DNA of 64,000 nucleotides from Longimicrobium sp. (lineage in GTDB: Bacteria > Gemmatimonadota > Gemmatimonadetes > Longimicrobiales > Longimicrobiaceae), in the NCBI GenBank assembly GCA_036389135.1, contig DASVQP010000035.1, positions 1 through 64,000 of the forward strand, in the 5' to 3' direction. The translations under genes were made by a program, and so were the position numbers. The stretch's first letter is position 1; every line of letters begins with the position of its first letter. This document shows positions 1-8,348 of the stretch, one piece after another. A model generated the notes under the pieces. The model was not told where the DNA came from and did not search any database. It worked only from the letters and a program-made list of their open reading frames with translations.

Positions 1-130
1 TGGAGGACCGTTGTCCGGACGGCTCGGTGTCTCCCGTCGCCGGTCGCCACCCGCCCGTAGCTACGGAGGTGTACCGTCAACTCCTCCGGCGGGACTTTCA
101 CCCGCAAGAACACGCCGCCTTTGCACGGCG
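1..130. other. unassigned left-edge sequence
   Basis: This stretch continues past the left edge of the window. It is GC-rich and contains short inverted pieces such as GTAGCTAC and GGCGGGACTTTCACCCGC. I see no convincing coding frame with a start and a ribosome-binding site, and no RNA gene fold that I can name. It runs directly into the first family-A repeat. Confidence 0.3.
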
Positions 131-262
131 CACCACAGAGAACACAGAAGGAACTGAAAGCCACAGAGAACAACCTTCTTTGCTGTTCTTTCTCTGTGTC
201 TCTGTGTCTCCGTGTGAGCCCGCGGTTGCAGTTCTCCCGCGCCTCCGCGTCTCCGCGTGAGC
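131..262. repeat. family A palindromic repeat, copy A1
   Basis: Left arm ACCACAGAGAACACAGA is answered about 60 bases later by CTCTGTGTCTCTGTGT. A second CCGCGTCTCCGCGTGAG arm follows the first, and the copy ends near GCAGTTAC. It lies about 20 bases beyond the stop codon of the pseudouridine synthase gene. It is one of ten copies in the window. Confidence 0.75.
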
Positions 263-282
263 CATGCAGTTACGATCTCGGA

Positions 283-1095
283 CTACTCCTCGGACTCCGT
301 TTGTTCGGGCCGGACTCGCTTGCGGGCCGGGCGCTTCCCTTCCTTGCCGAGGGCGCTCAGCTCGCTCGGAGCGATCACGCGCCACTTGCCGGACGGCAGC
401 TCGCCCAGCTCCACTGGCCCGAACCGCCGGCGCGTGAGGCGGCGCACCGGGTGCTCGATGGCCTCCATCATCCGGCGGATCTCGCGCTTCTTCCCCTCGC
501 GCAGCACCACCCGCACGCGAAAGACGTCGACGTCCACCGGGTGAAGGCGCTGCACCTCCTCCGCCTTGGCGAGGCCTTCCTCCAGTTCCACGCCCTCCAG
601 CAGGCGCTCCATCTCGTGGTTCGTCAGCTTCCCCTCCACGTCCACCAGGTACTCCTTGGTGGTGCCAAAGGAGGGGTGCAGCAGGCGGTTGGAGGTGTCG
701 CCGTCGTTGGTGAGCAGCAGGAGCCCCTCGCTGTCGCGGTCCAGCCGGCCCACGTGAAAGAGCGAGTGGTACTTCTCCGGCAGCAGGTCGTAGATGGTGC
801 GGCGGCCGAAGTTGTCGTGGCGGCTCGTGACGTAGCCCTTGGGCTTGTGCAGCGCCAGCCACACCGTCTCCTCCAGCGCCACCGCCTCGCCGTCCACCGT
901 CACGCGGTCCTGCCCCGGGCGCACCTTGGTGCCGGGAGTCGTAACCTGGTGGCCGTTCACGGACACGCGTCCCTGCGCGATCAGCTCTTCGCTGGCGCGG
1001 CGGCTGGCCACGCCGGAGCGGGCCAGGTAGGCCTGCAGGCGTACGGGCTCGCCGCTCTCCTGCGGGGGGCGCTCACCCCGGGGGGGCTTCGGCAT
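283..1095 (-). CDS. rluB: 23S rRNA pseudouridine synthase, RsuA/RluB family
   Basis: A 270-residue enzyme expected to isomerise a uridine in large-subunit rRNA (RluB makes pseudouridine 2605 in E. coli). An S4 RNA-binding domain occupies roughly residues 17-63, with LQAYLARSGVASRR visible. The catalytic domain follows with the family signature GRLDRDSEGL; D119 is the expected nucleophile. KREIRRM near residue 206 is also typical of the family. The C-terminal tail is rich in lysine, arginine and glutamate. The start overlaps the end of scpB by 23 bases, so the two are probably translated from one message. RluB, RluE, RluF and RsuA share this architecture; the scpA-scpB-rluB order favours RluB. 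Confidence 0.9.
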   Translation of the reverse strand: MPKPPRGERPPQESGEPVRLQAYLARSGVASRRASEELIAQGRVSVNGHQVTTPGTKVRPGQDRVTVDGEAVALEETVWLALHKPKGYVTSRHDNFGRRTIYDLLPEKYHSLFHVGRLDRDSEGLLLLTNDGDTSNRLLHPSFGTTKEYLVDVEGKLTNHEMERLLEGVELEEGLAKAEEVQRLHPVDVDVFRVRVVLREGKKREIRRMMEAIEHPVRRLTRRRFGPVELGELPSGKWRVIAPSELSALGKEGKRPARKRVRPEQTESEE

Positions 1096-1639
1096 CGGGA
1101 CCTGCTCCAGGTTCTCGGCGGGCCAGCACCACCGGAAGCTCCTCCGGTCTCGGAAGGTCGTCCAGCGTGCGGAACCCGAAGTGTTGAAGGAAAAACGTCG
1201 TCGTACCGTACAGCAGGGGACGGCCCAGCCCTTCGCCGCGCCCCACCACGTCCACCAGACCGCGCTCCTGCAGCGTCTTGAGCACGCCGCCCGCGCCCAC
1301 CCCGCGGATCTCCTCCACCTCGGCGCGCCCCACCGGCTGGCGGTACGCGATGATGGCGAGCGTCTCCAGCGCCGGGCCGCTCAGGCGGTGCGTGGCCGGC
1401 ACCGAGTCGAAGCGCTCCAGCACCGGCGCGTACTCGGGGCGCGTGAGGAGCTGGAATCCGCCCCCCACCTCGAACACGGTGAAGGCGCGCTCCTGCCGGT
1501 CGTACTCCGCGCGCAGCTCGGCGACGGCGGCCTCCACGCGCTCCTCGTCCAGCTCCTCGTCCGCCCGCGCCAGCTCCGCCGCGCTCAGCGGAGACTCGCT
1601 GGCGAAGAGGAGCGCTTCCACGATGCGGCTCGCCCTCAC
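1073..1639 (-). CDS. scpB: segregation and condensation protein B
   Basis: Non-SMC subunit of the SMC-ScpA-ScpB condensin that compacts and segregates the chromosome. The winged-helix family pattern is visible: IVEALLFASESPLS at the N-terminus, then LETLAIIAYRQPV and EEIRGVGAGGVLKTL. I chose the GTG at 1639, one base after the scpA stop, because AGAAGGG lies just upstream of it and the family pattern starts there. An in-frame ATG at 1684 would add 15 residues inside scpA. From the GTG the protein has 188 residues, within the usual range. It overlaps the downstream rluB. Confidence 0.93.
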   Translation of the reverse strand: MRASRIVEALLFASESPLSAAELARADEELDEERVEAAVAELRAEYDRQERAFTVFEVGGGFQLLTRPEYAPVLERFDSVPATHRLSGPALETLAIIAYRQPVGRAEVEEIRGVGAGGVLKTLQERGLVDVVGRGEGLGRPLLYGTTTFFLQHFGFRTLDDLPRPEELPVVLARREPGAGPDAEAPPG

Positions 1640-1640
1640 G

Positions 1641-2390
1641 CTACCCTTCTCGCGGGCGGCCCCGGTAGATCCAGAGCGATGCAAAGGGCGCCGCCTGGCG
1701 CACGCGCACCATCGACCGCTTCGCCATCTCCAGGCACGCCAGCAGCGACGCCACCGCGTGGATGCGCGTCCCCCAAGGCATCACCAGCTGCGCGAACTCC
1801 ACGCGGCGCGAGTGGTGGAGGGCGGCGGCGATCTCGTCCATCTTGTCCTCGATCTTCACCTCGCGGCCGCGCACGGTGTGCACCGGCTCGTCGGCGCCCA
1901 GGCGCTCGGCCATGCGCAGGGCGGCGCTCCACACCTCGTCCCACGACGTGTCCAGCGGCAGGTCGGCCAGCCGCGGCGCGGACCGCACCTCCACGAAGCC
2001 GCGGGCGAAGAGACGGCTGCGGTCGCGCTCGGCCTGCTCCAGGAGGCGCGCGGCCTCGCGGAAGTGCTCGTACTCCAGCAGGCGCCGCACCAGGTCGGCG
2101 CGGGGGTCCTCCCCCTCCTCGTCGTCCGCGCGGCGGGGAAAGAGCATCTGCGCCTTGATCCTCACCAGCGTCGCCGCCATCTCCAGGAACTCCCCGGCCC
2201 TCTCCAGCTCCCACCGCTCCAGCGTGCGGATGGCGTCCAGAAACTGCTGCGTGATCCGCGCGATGGGGATGTCGAAGATGTCGACGTCCTGGTTGCGGAT
2301 CAGGTGCAGCAGCAGGTCCAGCGGCCCGGAGAAGCGCTCCAGGTCGATCTCGAACGGACCCCGGACCGCCGACTCCGCCGCGGCCGTCAT
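1641..2390 (-). CDS. scpA: segregation and condensation protein A
   Basis: Kleisin subunit that bridges the SMC heads and binds ScpB. At 249 residues it has normal length. The N-terminal SMC-binding motif region reads FSGPLDLLLHLIRNQDVDIFDIP, and the ending VRVRQAAPFASLWIYRGR has the winged-helix pattern expected of a kleisin C-terminus. The ATG overlaps the stop of the upstream site-2 protease gene as ATGA, so translation is likely coupled. A longer open frame runs upstream through the protease gene but is not needed. The neighbours scpB and rluB give the widely conserved scpA-scpB-rluB order. Confidence 0.94.
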   Translation of the reverse strand: MTAAAESAVRGPFEIDLERFSGPLDLLLHLIRNQDVDIFDIPIARITQQFLDAIRTLERWELERAGEFLEMAATLVRIKAQMLFPRRADDEEGEDPRADLVRRLLEYEHFREAARLLEQAERDRSRLFARGFVEVRSAPRLADLPLDTSWDEVWSAALRMAERLGADEPVHTVRGREVKIEDKMDEIAAALHHSRRVEFAQLVMPWGTRIHAVASLLACLEMAKRSMVRVRQAAPFASLWIYRGRPREG

Positions 2391-3049
2391 GCCGCCAGCG
2401 ACGCGAGGCCCCAGAAGACCCCCCCGATCCGATTGACCACCGGCCAGAGGAAGTCCAGCATCCCGGTGAGCAGCAGCCCCCACAGGATCAGGAACCCGTA
2501 CTGATCGAGCTGGCGGTACGACTCGCGGGCACCTGTGGGAAGGTAGTGGTACAGCACCTTGGAGCCATCCAGCGGCGGGATGGGAAGGATGTTGAAGAAG
2601 ATCAACCCCAGGTTCACCTGTATGCCGGCTTCGATGAAGCTGAGCACGGTCGCGGCAACGGTGCCGTCGGCTGGAAGGCCGCCCACGACGGCGAAGAACA
2701 CGGCAAGCGCGACGGTGAAAAGGATCACCAGCACGAAGTTCATGAACACGCCGGCCAGCGACACCAGGATGTCGCCCGTGCGGTAGTTGCGCAGCTTGCG
2801 CACGTCCACCGGCACCGGCTTCGCCCACCCCAGCAGCGGGATCCCGCCCCCCAGCGTGGCGAGCGCGGGAAAGAGAAGGCTCCCGATGGGATCGATGTGC
2901 GAGCGCGGGTCCAGCGTGACGCGCCCCAGCCTCGCCGCCGTGTCGTCGCCCTGCCTGAGCGCGACCCAGGCGTGGCCGAACTCATGAAACGTGAAGGCGA
3001 GACAGAGAACCGGGAGGTAGAGCAGCAGGATGTTGAGCTTGTCGTCCAT
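2387..3049 (-). CDS. M50 site-2 protease family membrane metalloprotease
   Basis: A 220-residue intramembrane zinc protease of the S2P/YwhC-like group. The HEFGH motif at residues 22-26 lies in the first membrane helix and supplies two zinc ligands plus the catalytic glutamate. The third ligand is D161 in NILPIPPLDG. Hydrophobic segments lie near residues 8-30, 95-123, 140-160 and 185-210. There is no PDZ insert, so this is the short form without a regulatory domain. Such proteins often precede scpA and scpB in high-GC bacteria. The substrate cannot be told from sequence. It is the first gene of a four-gene operon. Confidence 0.9.
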   Translation of the reverse strand: MDDKLNILLLYLPVLCLAFTFHEFGHAWVALRQGDDTAARLGRVTLDPRSHIDPIGSLLFPALATLGGGIPLLGWAKPVPVDVRKLRNYRTGDILVSLAGVFMNFVLVILFTVALAVFFAVVGGLPADGTVAATVLSFIEAGIQVNLGLIFFNILPIPPLDGSKVLYHYLPTGARESYRQLDQYGFLILWGLLLTGMLDFLWPVVNRIGGVFWGLASLAA

Positions 3050-3055
3050 GCGCCC

Positions 3056-3084
3056 AAGCTAGCGGGGTGCCATACCCTTGTCAA
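3056..3084 (-). promoter_or_regulatory. sigma-70-like promoter for the site-2 protease operon
   Basis: Read on the minus strand, TTGACA (3084-3079) and TAGCTT (3061-3056) are separated by 17 bases. The predicted transcription start falls at about 3049, which is the ATG itself. The operon message may therefore be leaderless. The promoter is back to back with the rpsT promoter. Confidence 0.5.
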
Positions 3085-3107
3085 AGTAGATGAAAGCGGG
3101 GCGCGGG

Positions 3108-3136
3108 TTGACACGCGGGGCGGTCGTGGGTATCTT
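3108..3136 (+). promoter_or_regulatory. sigma-70-like promoter for rpsT
   Basis: TTGACA at 3108-3113 and TATCTT at 3131-3136 are separated by 17 bases. The message would have a leader of about 70 bases before the TTG start. The same TTGACA/TATCTT pair is seen upstream of pyrR, which suggests a common housekeeping promoter form in this organism. Confidence 0.65.
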
Positions 3137-3215
3137 TTCGGCTTCCGTTTTCCCGGGAATTTTTCCGCGAACACCATCGAGTGGCGCCTCGGCGCCGATC
3201 TGCTGGAGGCCAGCT

Positions 3216-3473
3216 TTGCCCAACGTCAAGTCCGCCGAGAAGAGGATGCGGACCAGCGCGCTCCGCAACGAGCGTAACCGCGCGTTCCGCTCCAAGCTTC
3301 GCACTGCCCTGAAGAAGGTCCGCGCCGCCGACACTGCCGACACCGGCAACGAAGCGTTCCGCGAGGCTGCCTCGCTGCTGGATCGTGCCGCCCACAGGCG
3401 GATCATCCACCCGAACAAGGCCGCCCGCGCGAAGTCGCGCATCCTGGCGCGCCTGAGCAAGCTGGCCGCCTAA
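3216..3473 (+). CDS. rpsT: 30S ribosomal protein S20
   Basis: Primary-binding protein of the small ribosomal subunit. The 85-residue product begins MPNVKSAEKRMRTS and ends with the typical HPNKAARAKSRIL...L segment. The open frame extends upstream to an ATG at 3090, but family length and the GGAGG at 3205-3209 point to the TTG at 3216, six bases further on. The S20 hallmark of lysine- and arginine-rich helices is clear. It is monocistronic, with its own promoter and a strong terminator. Confidence 0.95.
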   Translation: MPNVKSAEKRMRTSALRNERNRAFRSKLRTALKKVRAADTADTGNEAFREAASLLDRAAHRRIIHPNKAARAKSRILARLSKLAA

Positions 3474-3505
3474 GCCATCTTCTCCGTTCGCCGATGACGA
3501 AAGAG

Positions 3506-3536
3506 GCCCGCCGACGCGCTGTCGGCGGGCTTCTTC
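3506..3536 (+). terminator. intrinsic terminator after rpsT
   Basis: A perfect 10-bp stem, GCCCGCCGAC with GTCGGCGGGC, encloses a 5-base loop and is followed by TTCTTCG. It sits 33 bases after the rpsT stop codon. Confidence 0.85.
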
Positions 3537-3540
3537 GTGT

Positions 3541-3915
3541 GGGCGAGGGCCCCCTCCCCCCGGCCCCCTCCCCCGCCTGCGGGGGCGCAGGGCGGGTGAG
3601 GGGGAGAACTGCCCTCCTAGCCGCACAGGTCCGGTAGGGGCGCGATTCATCGCGCCCACCCTCGCCCCGCCTCGAACGCCGCCCACCGCACTAATCCCGG
3701 TAGGGACAGACCTGCATGTCTGCCCGCCCTGTCCCCCACCTCGATCCTCGCCCCCGGCGCCGCAACCCTGTAGGGGCCGCCCCATGTGGCTGCCCGTGCC
3801 CTCCCCCGCGACGTCCCCCCGCACCCGGCGCCGACCGACGCAAAACGCCCCTCCCCCAGGTGGTTATTGGGGGAGGGGCCGCGAGTTCACGAGCGGGGGT
3901 GGGGGCCCGCCCCTA
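3541..3915. repeat. family B mosaic repeat, copy B1
   Basis: No gene lies in this gap of about 440 bases. It holds, in order, a GC-rich hairpin block, GTAGGGGCGCGATTCATCGC, GGTAGGGACAGACCTGCATG, GTAGGGGCCGCCCCATGTGG and a stem of CCCCTCCCCCA with TGGGGGAGGGG. Its right edge, CCCCTAC, supplies the TAG stop of the next gene on the minus strand. It separates two convergent genes. Confidence 0.85.
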
Positions 3916-4962
3916 CAGCTCCGACCCGCAGATCTCGCAGTACCAGGAATGCGGCTCGTTGATCGCGCCGCACTCCTTGCACAGCAGCGGCCCGCCGCTG
4001 CTCCCCGGCGCGGGCGAGTGGCCGGGGGCCGGCGTGCTGGAGGCCGGCGGCGGCGTGGCGGGGCGACCAGTGGCCGGTGAGCCGGAAATCGCGCGGTCCA
4101 GCTCCTCCAGGAACGCGAGATCGTCTTCCGCGAGGTCGCTCTTCGAGGCGGGCTCGGGAGTGGAGGAGCCCAGGGCGTTCAGGAACTCCAGCCCGTCGTC
4201 GCCGGTGGTGGCGGGGGTCCAGGACTCCTCGGTGCGCTCGGGAGAATCGAGCCAGGGGATGTCACCGCCGCCCACGTCCGTCCGCGGCGTCTCGGGCGCG
4301 CCGCCGAACTCGTTGACGAACGGGTCCCAGCTCGCCGCCGACGCCTCCTCGGCAGCCGGGGCCTCGGGCTGAGCGGGCGCGCTTGGATCGTCGAGGGAGA
4401 TATCGTGGATCCAGCCGGTGCTCTCGCCAATGCCAACGGAGTCCTGTAAAGCGGCAGGCTCCGTTGCGGGGGCGCGGTCCGCGGGCTCCTCGGAGGCGAA
4501 GGCGGTCCGGGCGTCCGTCGCATCGCCGCCGACCTCGCCGGCTAGGGCGGAAAGGCGCTCCACCTCGCCGCCGATGCGGCGGGTCTCGGACCCGGCGGCG
4601 GCGACCTCGGATTCCAGGCGCTCGCGCTGCGCATCCCAGCTCGCGCCGTCCAGCTCGCCGATCAGGTTCCGCAGCCGCGCCTCCTCCAGCGCCTCGGAAG
4701 CCTGGGTGTGGCGCTCCTCGGCCACGCGGAGTTCGGCGCGCATCGACTCCAGGTTGCGCCCGATCTCCTCGCGGTGCTGCCCCAGCTCGCTGGTCACTCG
4801 GGCGAGGCGGTCGCCGTAGTCCTGGCGGACGCGCTCGGCCACGCGGCTGGGCGCGCCGTGCGACACCTCGTCCAGCTTCGCGATCCACGTGCGAAGCTGG
4901 TCGCGCTGCCGCACCAGGGCGTGGACCGGCGACGGCGCGCCGGCGGAGTTGTGGTCGGTCAT
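3913..4962 (-). CDS. coiled-coil protein with C-terminal zinc ribbon
   Basis: Not assigned to a named family. The 349-residue product has three parts. Residues about 10-150 are charged heptad-like helix, probably coiled coil (RVTSELGQHREEIGRNLESM and similar). A long acidic, proline-rich, low-complexity linker follows. The last 20 residues form a four-cysteine ribbon, CKECGAINEPHSWYCEICG. I chose the ATG at 4962 because GAGAGG precedes it and the coiled coil starts there. The TAG stop is formed at the edge of repeat B1. The ribbon and linker suggest a scaffold or nucleic-acid/protein-binding role, but nothing specific is supported. Confidence 0.7.
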   Translation of the reverse strand: MTDHNSAGAPSPVHALVRQRDQLRTWIAKLDEVSHGAPSRVAERVRQDYGDRLARVTSELGQHREEIGRNLESMRAELRVAEERHTQASEALEEARLRNLIGELDGASWDAQRERLESEVAAAGSETRRIGGEVERLSALAGEVGGDATDARTAFASEEPADRAPATEPAALQDSVGIGESTGWIHDISLDDPSAPAQPEAPAAEEASAASWDPFVNEFGGAPETPRTDVGGGDIPWLDSPERTEESWTPATTGDDGLEFLNALGSSTPEPASKSDLAEDDLAFLEELDRAISGSPATGRPATPPPASSTPAPGHSPAPGSSGGPLLCKECGAINEPHSWYCEICGSEL

Positions 4963-4996
4963 GCGGAACCTCTCGGGAAGTTTGACGCGGCCGCCA

Positions 4997-6097
4997 TCAG
5001 CCGCGGAACATGTCCAGGACCACACCCACCACCTCGGCGGCCGGCACCGGCTCCACCTGCGAGGTCGCGGGGAAGGCGGGGGGCTGGAAGAGGGAGCGCC
5101 CCGTGTTGCGGTCGTACGCGGTCCATCCGCCGTCATCCACCGCCGCAAGGGCCGCCATGGCGGGGTTCATCTTGGCGTCCAGGTCGTCGGCCATGTGCAG
5201 GATCATCGCCTCCAGCGTCTGCGGCTCCTTGGGCGACGCCCACTCCAGCCGCCCCTGGTGGCTGGCGATGAGGTGCTGCAGGTGGAGCAGCTTGTCCGGC
5301 CGGATGGCGGGGATCGCCTCGGCCTCGCGCGTCACGATCTGCAGGCCGATGAGGATGTGACCCAGGAGCTGCCCCTCGTCCGTGTACGAAAAGGTGCGCC
5401 GCGCCGCCAGCTCGCGCACCTTGCCGATGTCGTGGAGGATGGCTCCCGTCACCAGCAGGTCGCGGTCCAGCCGCGCGCCCTGGTTGAGGTAGTGCGAGCA
5501 CATCCGGTCGCACGCCTTGGCCACGGAGATCGAGTGCTCCAGCAGGCCGCCCAGGTACGCGTGGTGGTTCTTCTTGGCCGCCGGATGGATGCGGAACTGC
5601 TTCCCCAGCGCCGTTCCCTTCCCCACGCAGCGCGTGAGGAGCGTGCGCAGCGCGGGGTCGCCCACGGAGTTGACCAGGAGGTCCAGCTCGCGCGCCATCT
5701 CGCCGCGATCGCGGGGACTGCACGGGATGAAGAACTCCAGGTCGTCCTCCACCACCTCCAGCGTCTCCGCCCAGGTGACGGTGAGCTGGAGCCGGTCGTT
5801 GTAAGTGCTCGTCTTGCCGCGCACGCCGATCACGTCGTCCGCGTCGAAGGCGCGGTCCAGGCGGTCGGCGTCGTCCCACACCTTGGCTTCGATGGTCCCC
5901 GTGCGGTCGCCCAGGACCAGGTGCAGGTAGGGCTTGGCGCTCTTGGTCTCCTTGCGCTGCTTCTCGTGAACCAGGTAGCACGCCGTCACGTCGCGCCCGT
6001 CCGCCAGGTCGCGCACCAGCGGCCAGGGGAAGGCGCCGCCGCAGAAGCCGCGCGGGTCCACGCGCACGGCCGAAGCGCGGGGGAAGGCGATGCTCAT
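4997..6097 (-). CDS. OB-fold/HD-domain protein, YhaM-like 3'-5' exoribonuclease family
   Basis: The 366-residue product resembles the YhaM/CBF1 family of single-strand 3'-5' exonucleases. An OB-fold nucleic-acid-binding domain is seen near residues 45-120 (YLHLVLGDRTGTIEAKVWDD). An HD phosphohydrolase domain follows, with HHAYLGGLLEHS and the metal-binding pair in LLVTGAILHDIGK. The start ATG at 6097 shares a base with the pyrC stop, so it ends the pyr operon. Operon membership with pyrimidine genes is suggestive only. The alternative reading is a general HD-domain hydrolase. Confidence 0.83.
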   Translation of the reverse strand: MSIAFPRASAVRVDPRGFCGGAFPWPLVRDLADGRDVTACYLVHEKQRKETKSAKPYLHLVLGDRTGTIEAKVWDDADRLDRAFDADDVIGVRGKTSTYNDRLQLTVTWAETLEVVEDDLEFFIPCSPRDRGEMARELDLLVNSVGDPALRTLLTRCVGKGTALGKQFRIHPAAKKNHHAYLGGLLEHSISVAKACDRMCSHYLNQGARLDRDLLVTGAILHDIGKVRELAARRTFSYTDEGQLLGHILIGLQIVTREAEAIPAIRPDKLLHLQHLIASHQGRLEWASPKEPQTLEAMILHMADDLDAKMNPAMAALAAVDDGGWTAYDRNTGRSLFQPPAFPATSQVEPVPAAEVVGVVLDMFRG

Positions 6098-7368
6098 CAC
6101 GCGCTCCACACGGTTGCGCCGCCCACGACGGTCCGCACCGCGCGGCAGCGGACGACGCGGCCCGCGAAGGGGGTGTTGCGGCTCATCGACAGGAAGCTCT
6201 TGGGATTCACCGTCCACTCCACGCGCGGGTCGAAGATCGTCACGTCCGCCGGGCTCCCCTCGCGCAGCGTGCCGCCGGGCAGGGAGAGGGCGCGCGCTGG
6301 CTGGCAGCTCATCCGCTCCACCAGCGTCGCCAGGTCGATCAGCCCCGTCTCCACCAGCTCGGTGTACGCGAGCCCCAGCGCCGTCTCCAGCCCCACGATG
6401 CCGTTGGGAGCGTCCTCGAAGGCCTGCTCCTTTTCGTCGTAGTGGTGGGGCGCGTGGTCGGTGGCGATCACGTCCAGGGTGCCGTCGCGCACGCCCTGGC
6501 GAACGGCGTCGCGGTCTGCCTCGGAGCGGAGCGGCGGGTTCATCTTTGCGTTGGTGCGGTACGAATCGACCGCCTCGTCCGTCAGCGTGAAGTGGTGCGG
6601 CGACCCCTCGGCCGTCACGCGCACGCCGCGCTCCTTGGCCGCCCGGATCAGCTCCACCCCGCCGCGCGTGGCGACGTGCTGGATGTGCAGGCGCCCGCCC
6701 GTGAGCTCGGCCAGCATCAGGTCGCGCGCGATCATCACGTCCTCGGAGGCGTTGGGGATTCCCGTGAGCCCCAGCCGCGTGGCGATGATCCCCTCGTTCA
6801 TCGACCCGCCGCGCGAGAGCGTCAGCTCCTCGGCATGCACCGCGACGGTGAGGTCGAAGGTCTGCGCGTACTCCAGCGCCATCCGCATCATCCCGGCGCT
6901 GCTCACCGGGCGCCCGTCGTCGGTCACGCACACCGCTCCCGCCCCGATCAGCTCGCCGAACTCCGTGAGCTGCTCGCCCGCCTGCCCCATCGTGATGCAC
7001 CCGCTGGGGTACACGCGCGCGCCATCCGCGCGCAGCCCCGCCGCGCGCACGAAGCCGACCGCGGCCGGCGAGTCGATCGGCGGATCGGTGTTGGGCATGG
7101 CGACCACGGCGGTGAAGCCGCCCGCCGCCGCCGCGCGCGCCCCGCTGCGGATCGTCTCCTTGTGCTCCTGCCCCGGCTCGCGCAGGTGCACGTGGACGTC
7201 GATCAGCCCCGGCGCCACGACGAGCCCGGAGGCATCGACCGTCTCGGCGCCCTCGGGTGCATCGATCCCCTCCCCCACCCGCGCCACCCGGCCATCGGCC
7301 AGCAGCACGTCCAGCACCGCGTCCATCCCCTGCGACGGGTCCACCACGCGCCCGCCGCGAATCAGCAT
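6097..7368 (-). CDS. pyrC: dihydroorotase
   Basis: Third step of de novo pyrimidine synthesis: cyclises carbamoyl aspartate to dihydroorotate. The 423-residue product is a type I (long) dihydroorotase. Metal-binding DVHVHLREPG is near residue 60, and further family blocks include PNTDPP, HAEE, IQHVATRGG and ATDHAPH. The ATG at 7368 follows the pyrB stop by five bases. No separate inactive pyrC-like gene is visible beside pyrB. Since all catalytic motifs are present, I expect an active enzyme. Confidence 0.95.
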   Translation of the reverse strand: MLIRGGRVVDPSQGMDAVLDVLLADGRVARVGEGIDAPEGAETVDASGLVVAPGLIDVHVHLREPGQEHKETIRSGARAAAAGGFTAVVAMPNTDPPIDSPAAVGFVRAAGLRADGARVYPSGCITMGQAGEQLTEFGELIGAGAVCVTDDGRPVSSAGMMRMALEYAQTFDLTVAVHAEELTLSRGGSMNEGIIATRLGLTGIPNASEDVMIARDLMLAELTGGRLHIQHVATRGGVELIRAAKERGVRVTAEGSPHHFTLTDEAVDSYRTNAKMNPPLRSEADRDAVRQGVRDGTLDVIATDHAPHHYDEKEQAFEDAPNGIVGLETALGLAYTELVETGLIDLATLVERMSCQPARALSLPGGTLREGSPADVTIFDPRVEWTVNPKSFLSMSRNTPFAGRVVRCRAVRTVVGGATVWSA

Positions 7369-7373
7369 TGCCG

Positions 7374-8348
7374 TCACGCCTCGCCTCCCGTCTTCGCCGC
7401 CTCGGCCCGCTCCGGCGCGCCGCCGGCCAGCAGGTAGAGGACGGCCATGCGCACGGCCACGCCGTTGGTCACCTGCTGAAGGATCACCGACTGCGGCCCG
7501 TCCGCCACGTCGCTGTCGATCTCCACGCCGCGGTTCATGGGGCCGGGGTGCAGGATGAGGATCTCGCGCGGGGCACGCTCCACCCGCTCGCGCGTGACGC
7601 CGAACACGCGGTTGTACTCGCGCAGGCTGGGGATGAAGCCGCCCTTCATCCGCTCCAGCTGCAGCCGCAGCACGTTGAGGACGTCGGCCCACTCGATCGC
7701 CTCCTCGATGCGCCGGAAGACGGTGACGCCCAGCGTCTGCACCTCGGCGGGGAGGAGCGTCAGGGGGCCGCAGACGCCCACCTCGGCGCCCATCTTCCGC
7801 AGGCCGTGGATGTTGGAGCGGGCCACGCGCGAGTGCAGCACGTCGCCGCAGATGCACACCCGCAGGCCCTCCAGCGGACCGCGGTGGTCGCGGATGGTGA
7901 GGAGGTCCAGCAGTCCCTGGGTGGGATGCTCGTGCTTCCCGTCGCCGGCGTTGACCACGTTGGACTTGATCCGCTCCGCCAGGAACTTCGCCGAGCCGCT
8001 GGCGCCGTGGCGGATCACGACCATGTCTATGTTCATCGCCTCCAGGTTGCGCGCCGTGTCCACCAGCGTCTCGCCCTTGGCCACCGACGAGCCGGTGCTG
8101 GAGATGTTCACCGTGTCGGCCGAGAGGCGCTTCTGCGCGAACTCGAAGGAGATGCGCGTGCGGGTGGAGTTCTCGAAGAAGGCGTTGACGATGGTCTTGC
8201 CGCGCAGCACCGGCACCTTTTTGATGGGCCGGTTGCTGATCTCCTTGAACGCCTCCGCGGTGTCGAGGATGGCGGTGATCTGCTCGCGGCTCAGCTCTTC
8301 CAGCCCCAGCAGGTCCTTGCCGAGGTACGGAGCGTGGGCGTGCGCCAT
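7374..8348 (-). CDS. pyrB: aspartate carbamoyltransferase catalytic subunit
   Basis: Committed step of pyrimidine synthesis: joins carbamoyl phosphate to aspartate. The 324-residue product carries the carbamoyl-phosphate motif [13 protein letters not shown], then the HPTQGLLD block and the aspartate-binding HPGPMNRG. No regulatory subunit gene (pyrI) is adjacent, so control probably comes from the neighbouring pyrR or from feedback on other enzymes. The ATG shares a base with the pyrR stop (TGATG). An in-frame extension upstream lies inside pyrR and is not needed. Confidence 0.96.
   Translation of the reverse strand: MAHAHAPYLGKDLLGLEELSREQITAILDTAEAFKEISNRPIKKVPVLRGKTIVNAFFENSTRTRISFEFAQKRLSADTVNISSTGSSVAKGETLVDTARNLEAMNIDMVVIRHGASGSAKFLAERIKSNVVNAGDGKHEHPTQGLLDLLTIRDHRGPLEGLRVCICGDVLHSRVARSNIHGLRKMGAEVGVCGPLTLLPAEVQTLGVTVFRRIEEAIEWADVLNVLRLQLERMKGGFIPSLREYNRVFGVTRERVERAPREILILHPGPMNRGVEIDSDVADGPQSVILQQVTNGVAVRMAVLYLLAGGAPERAEAAKTGGEA

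Noticed and set aside
1-130. Possible tRNA or IS end near the left edge
   Set aside because: No cloverleaf, terminal inverted repeat or transposase frame could be traced within the visible bases.
131-262. Possible CRISPR array or microsatellite from CACAGAG repeats
   Set aside because: The unit is a single palindrome with no regular spacing or spacers, and copies are scattered kilobases apart.
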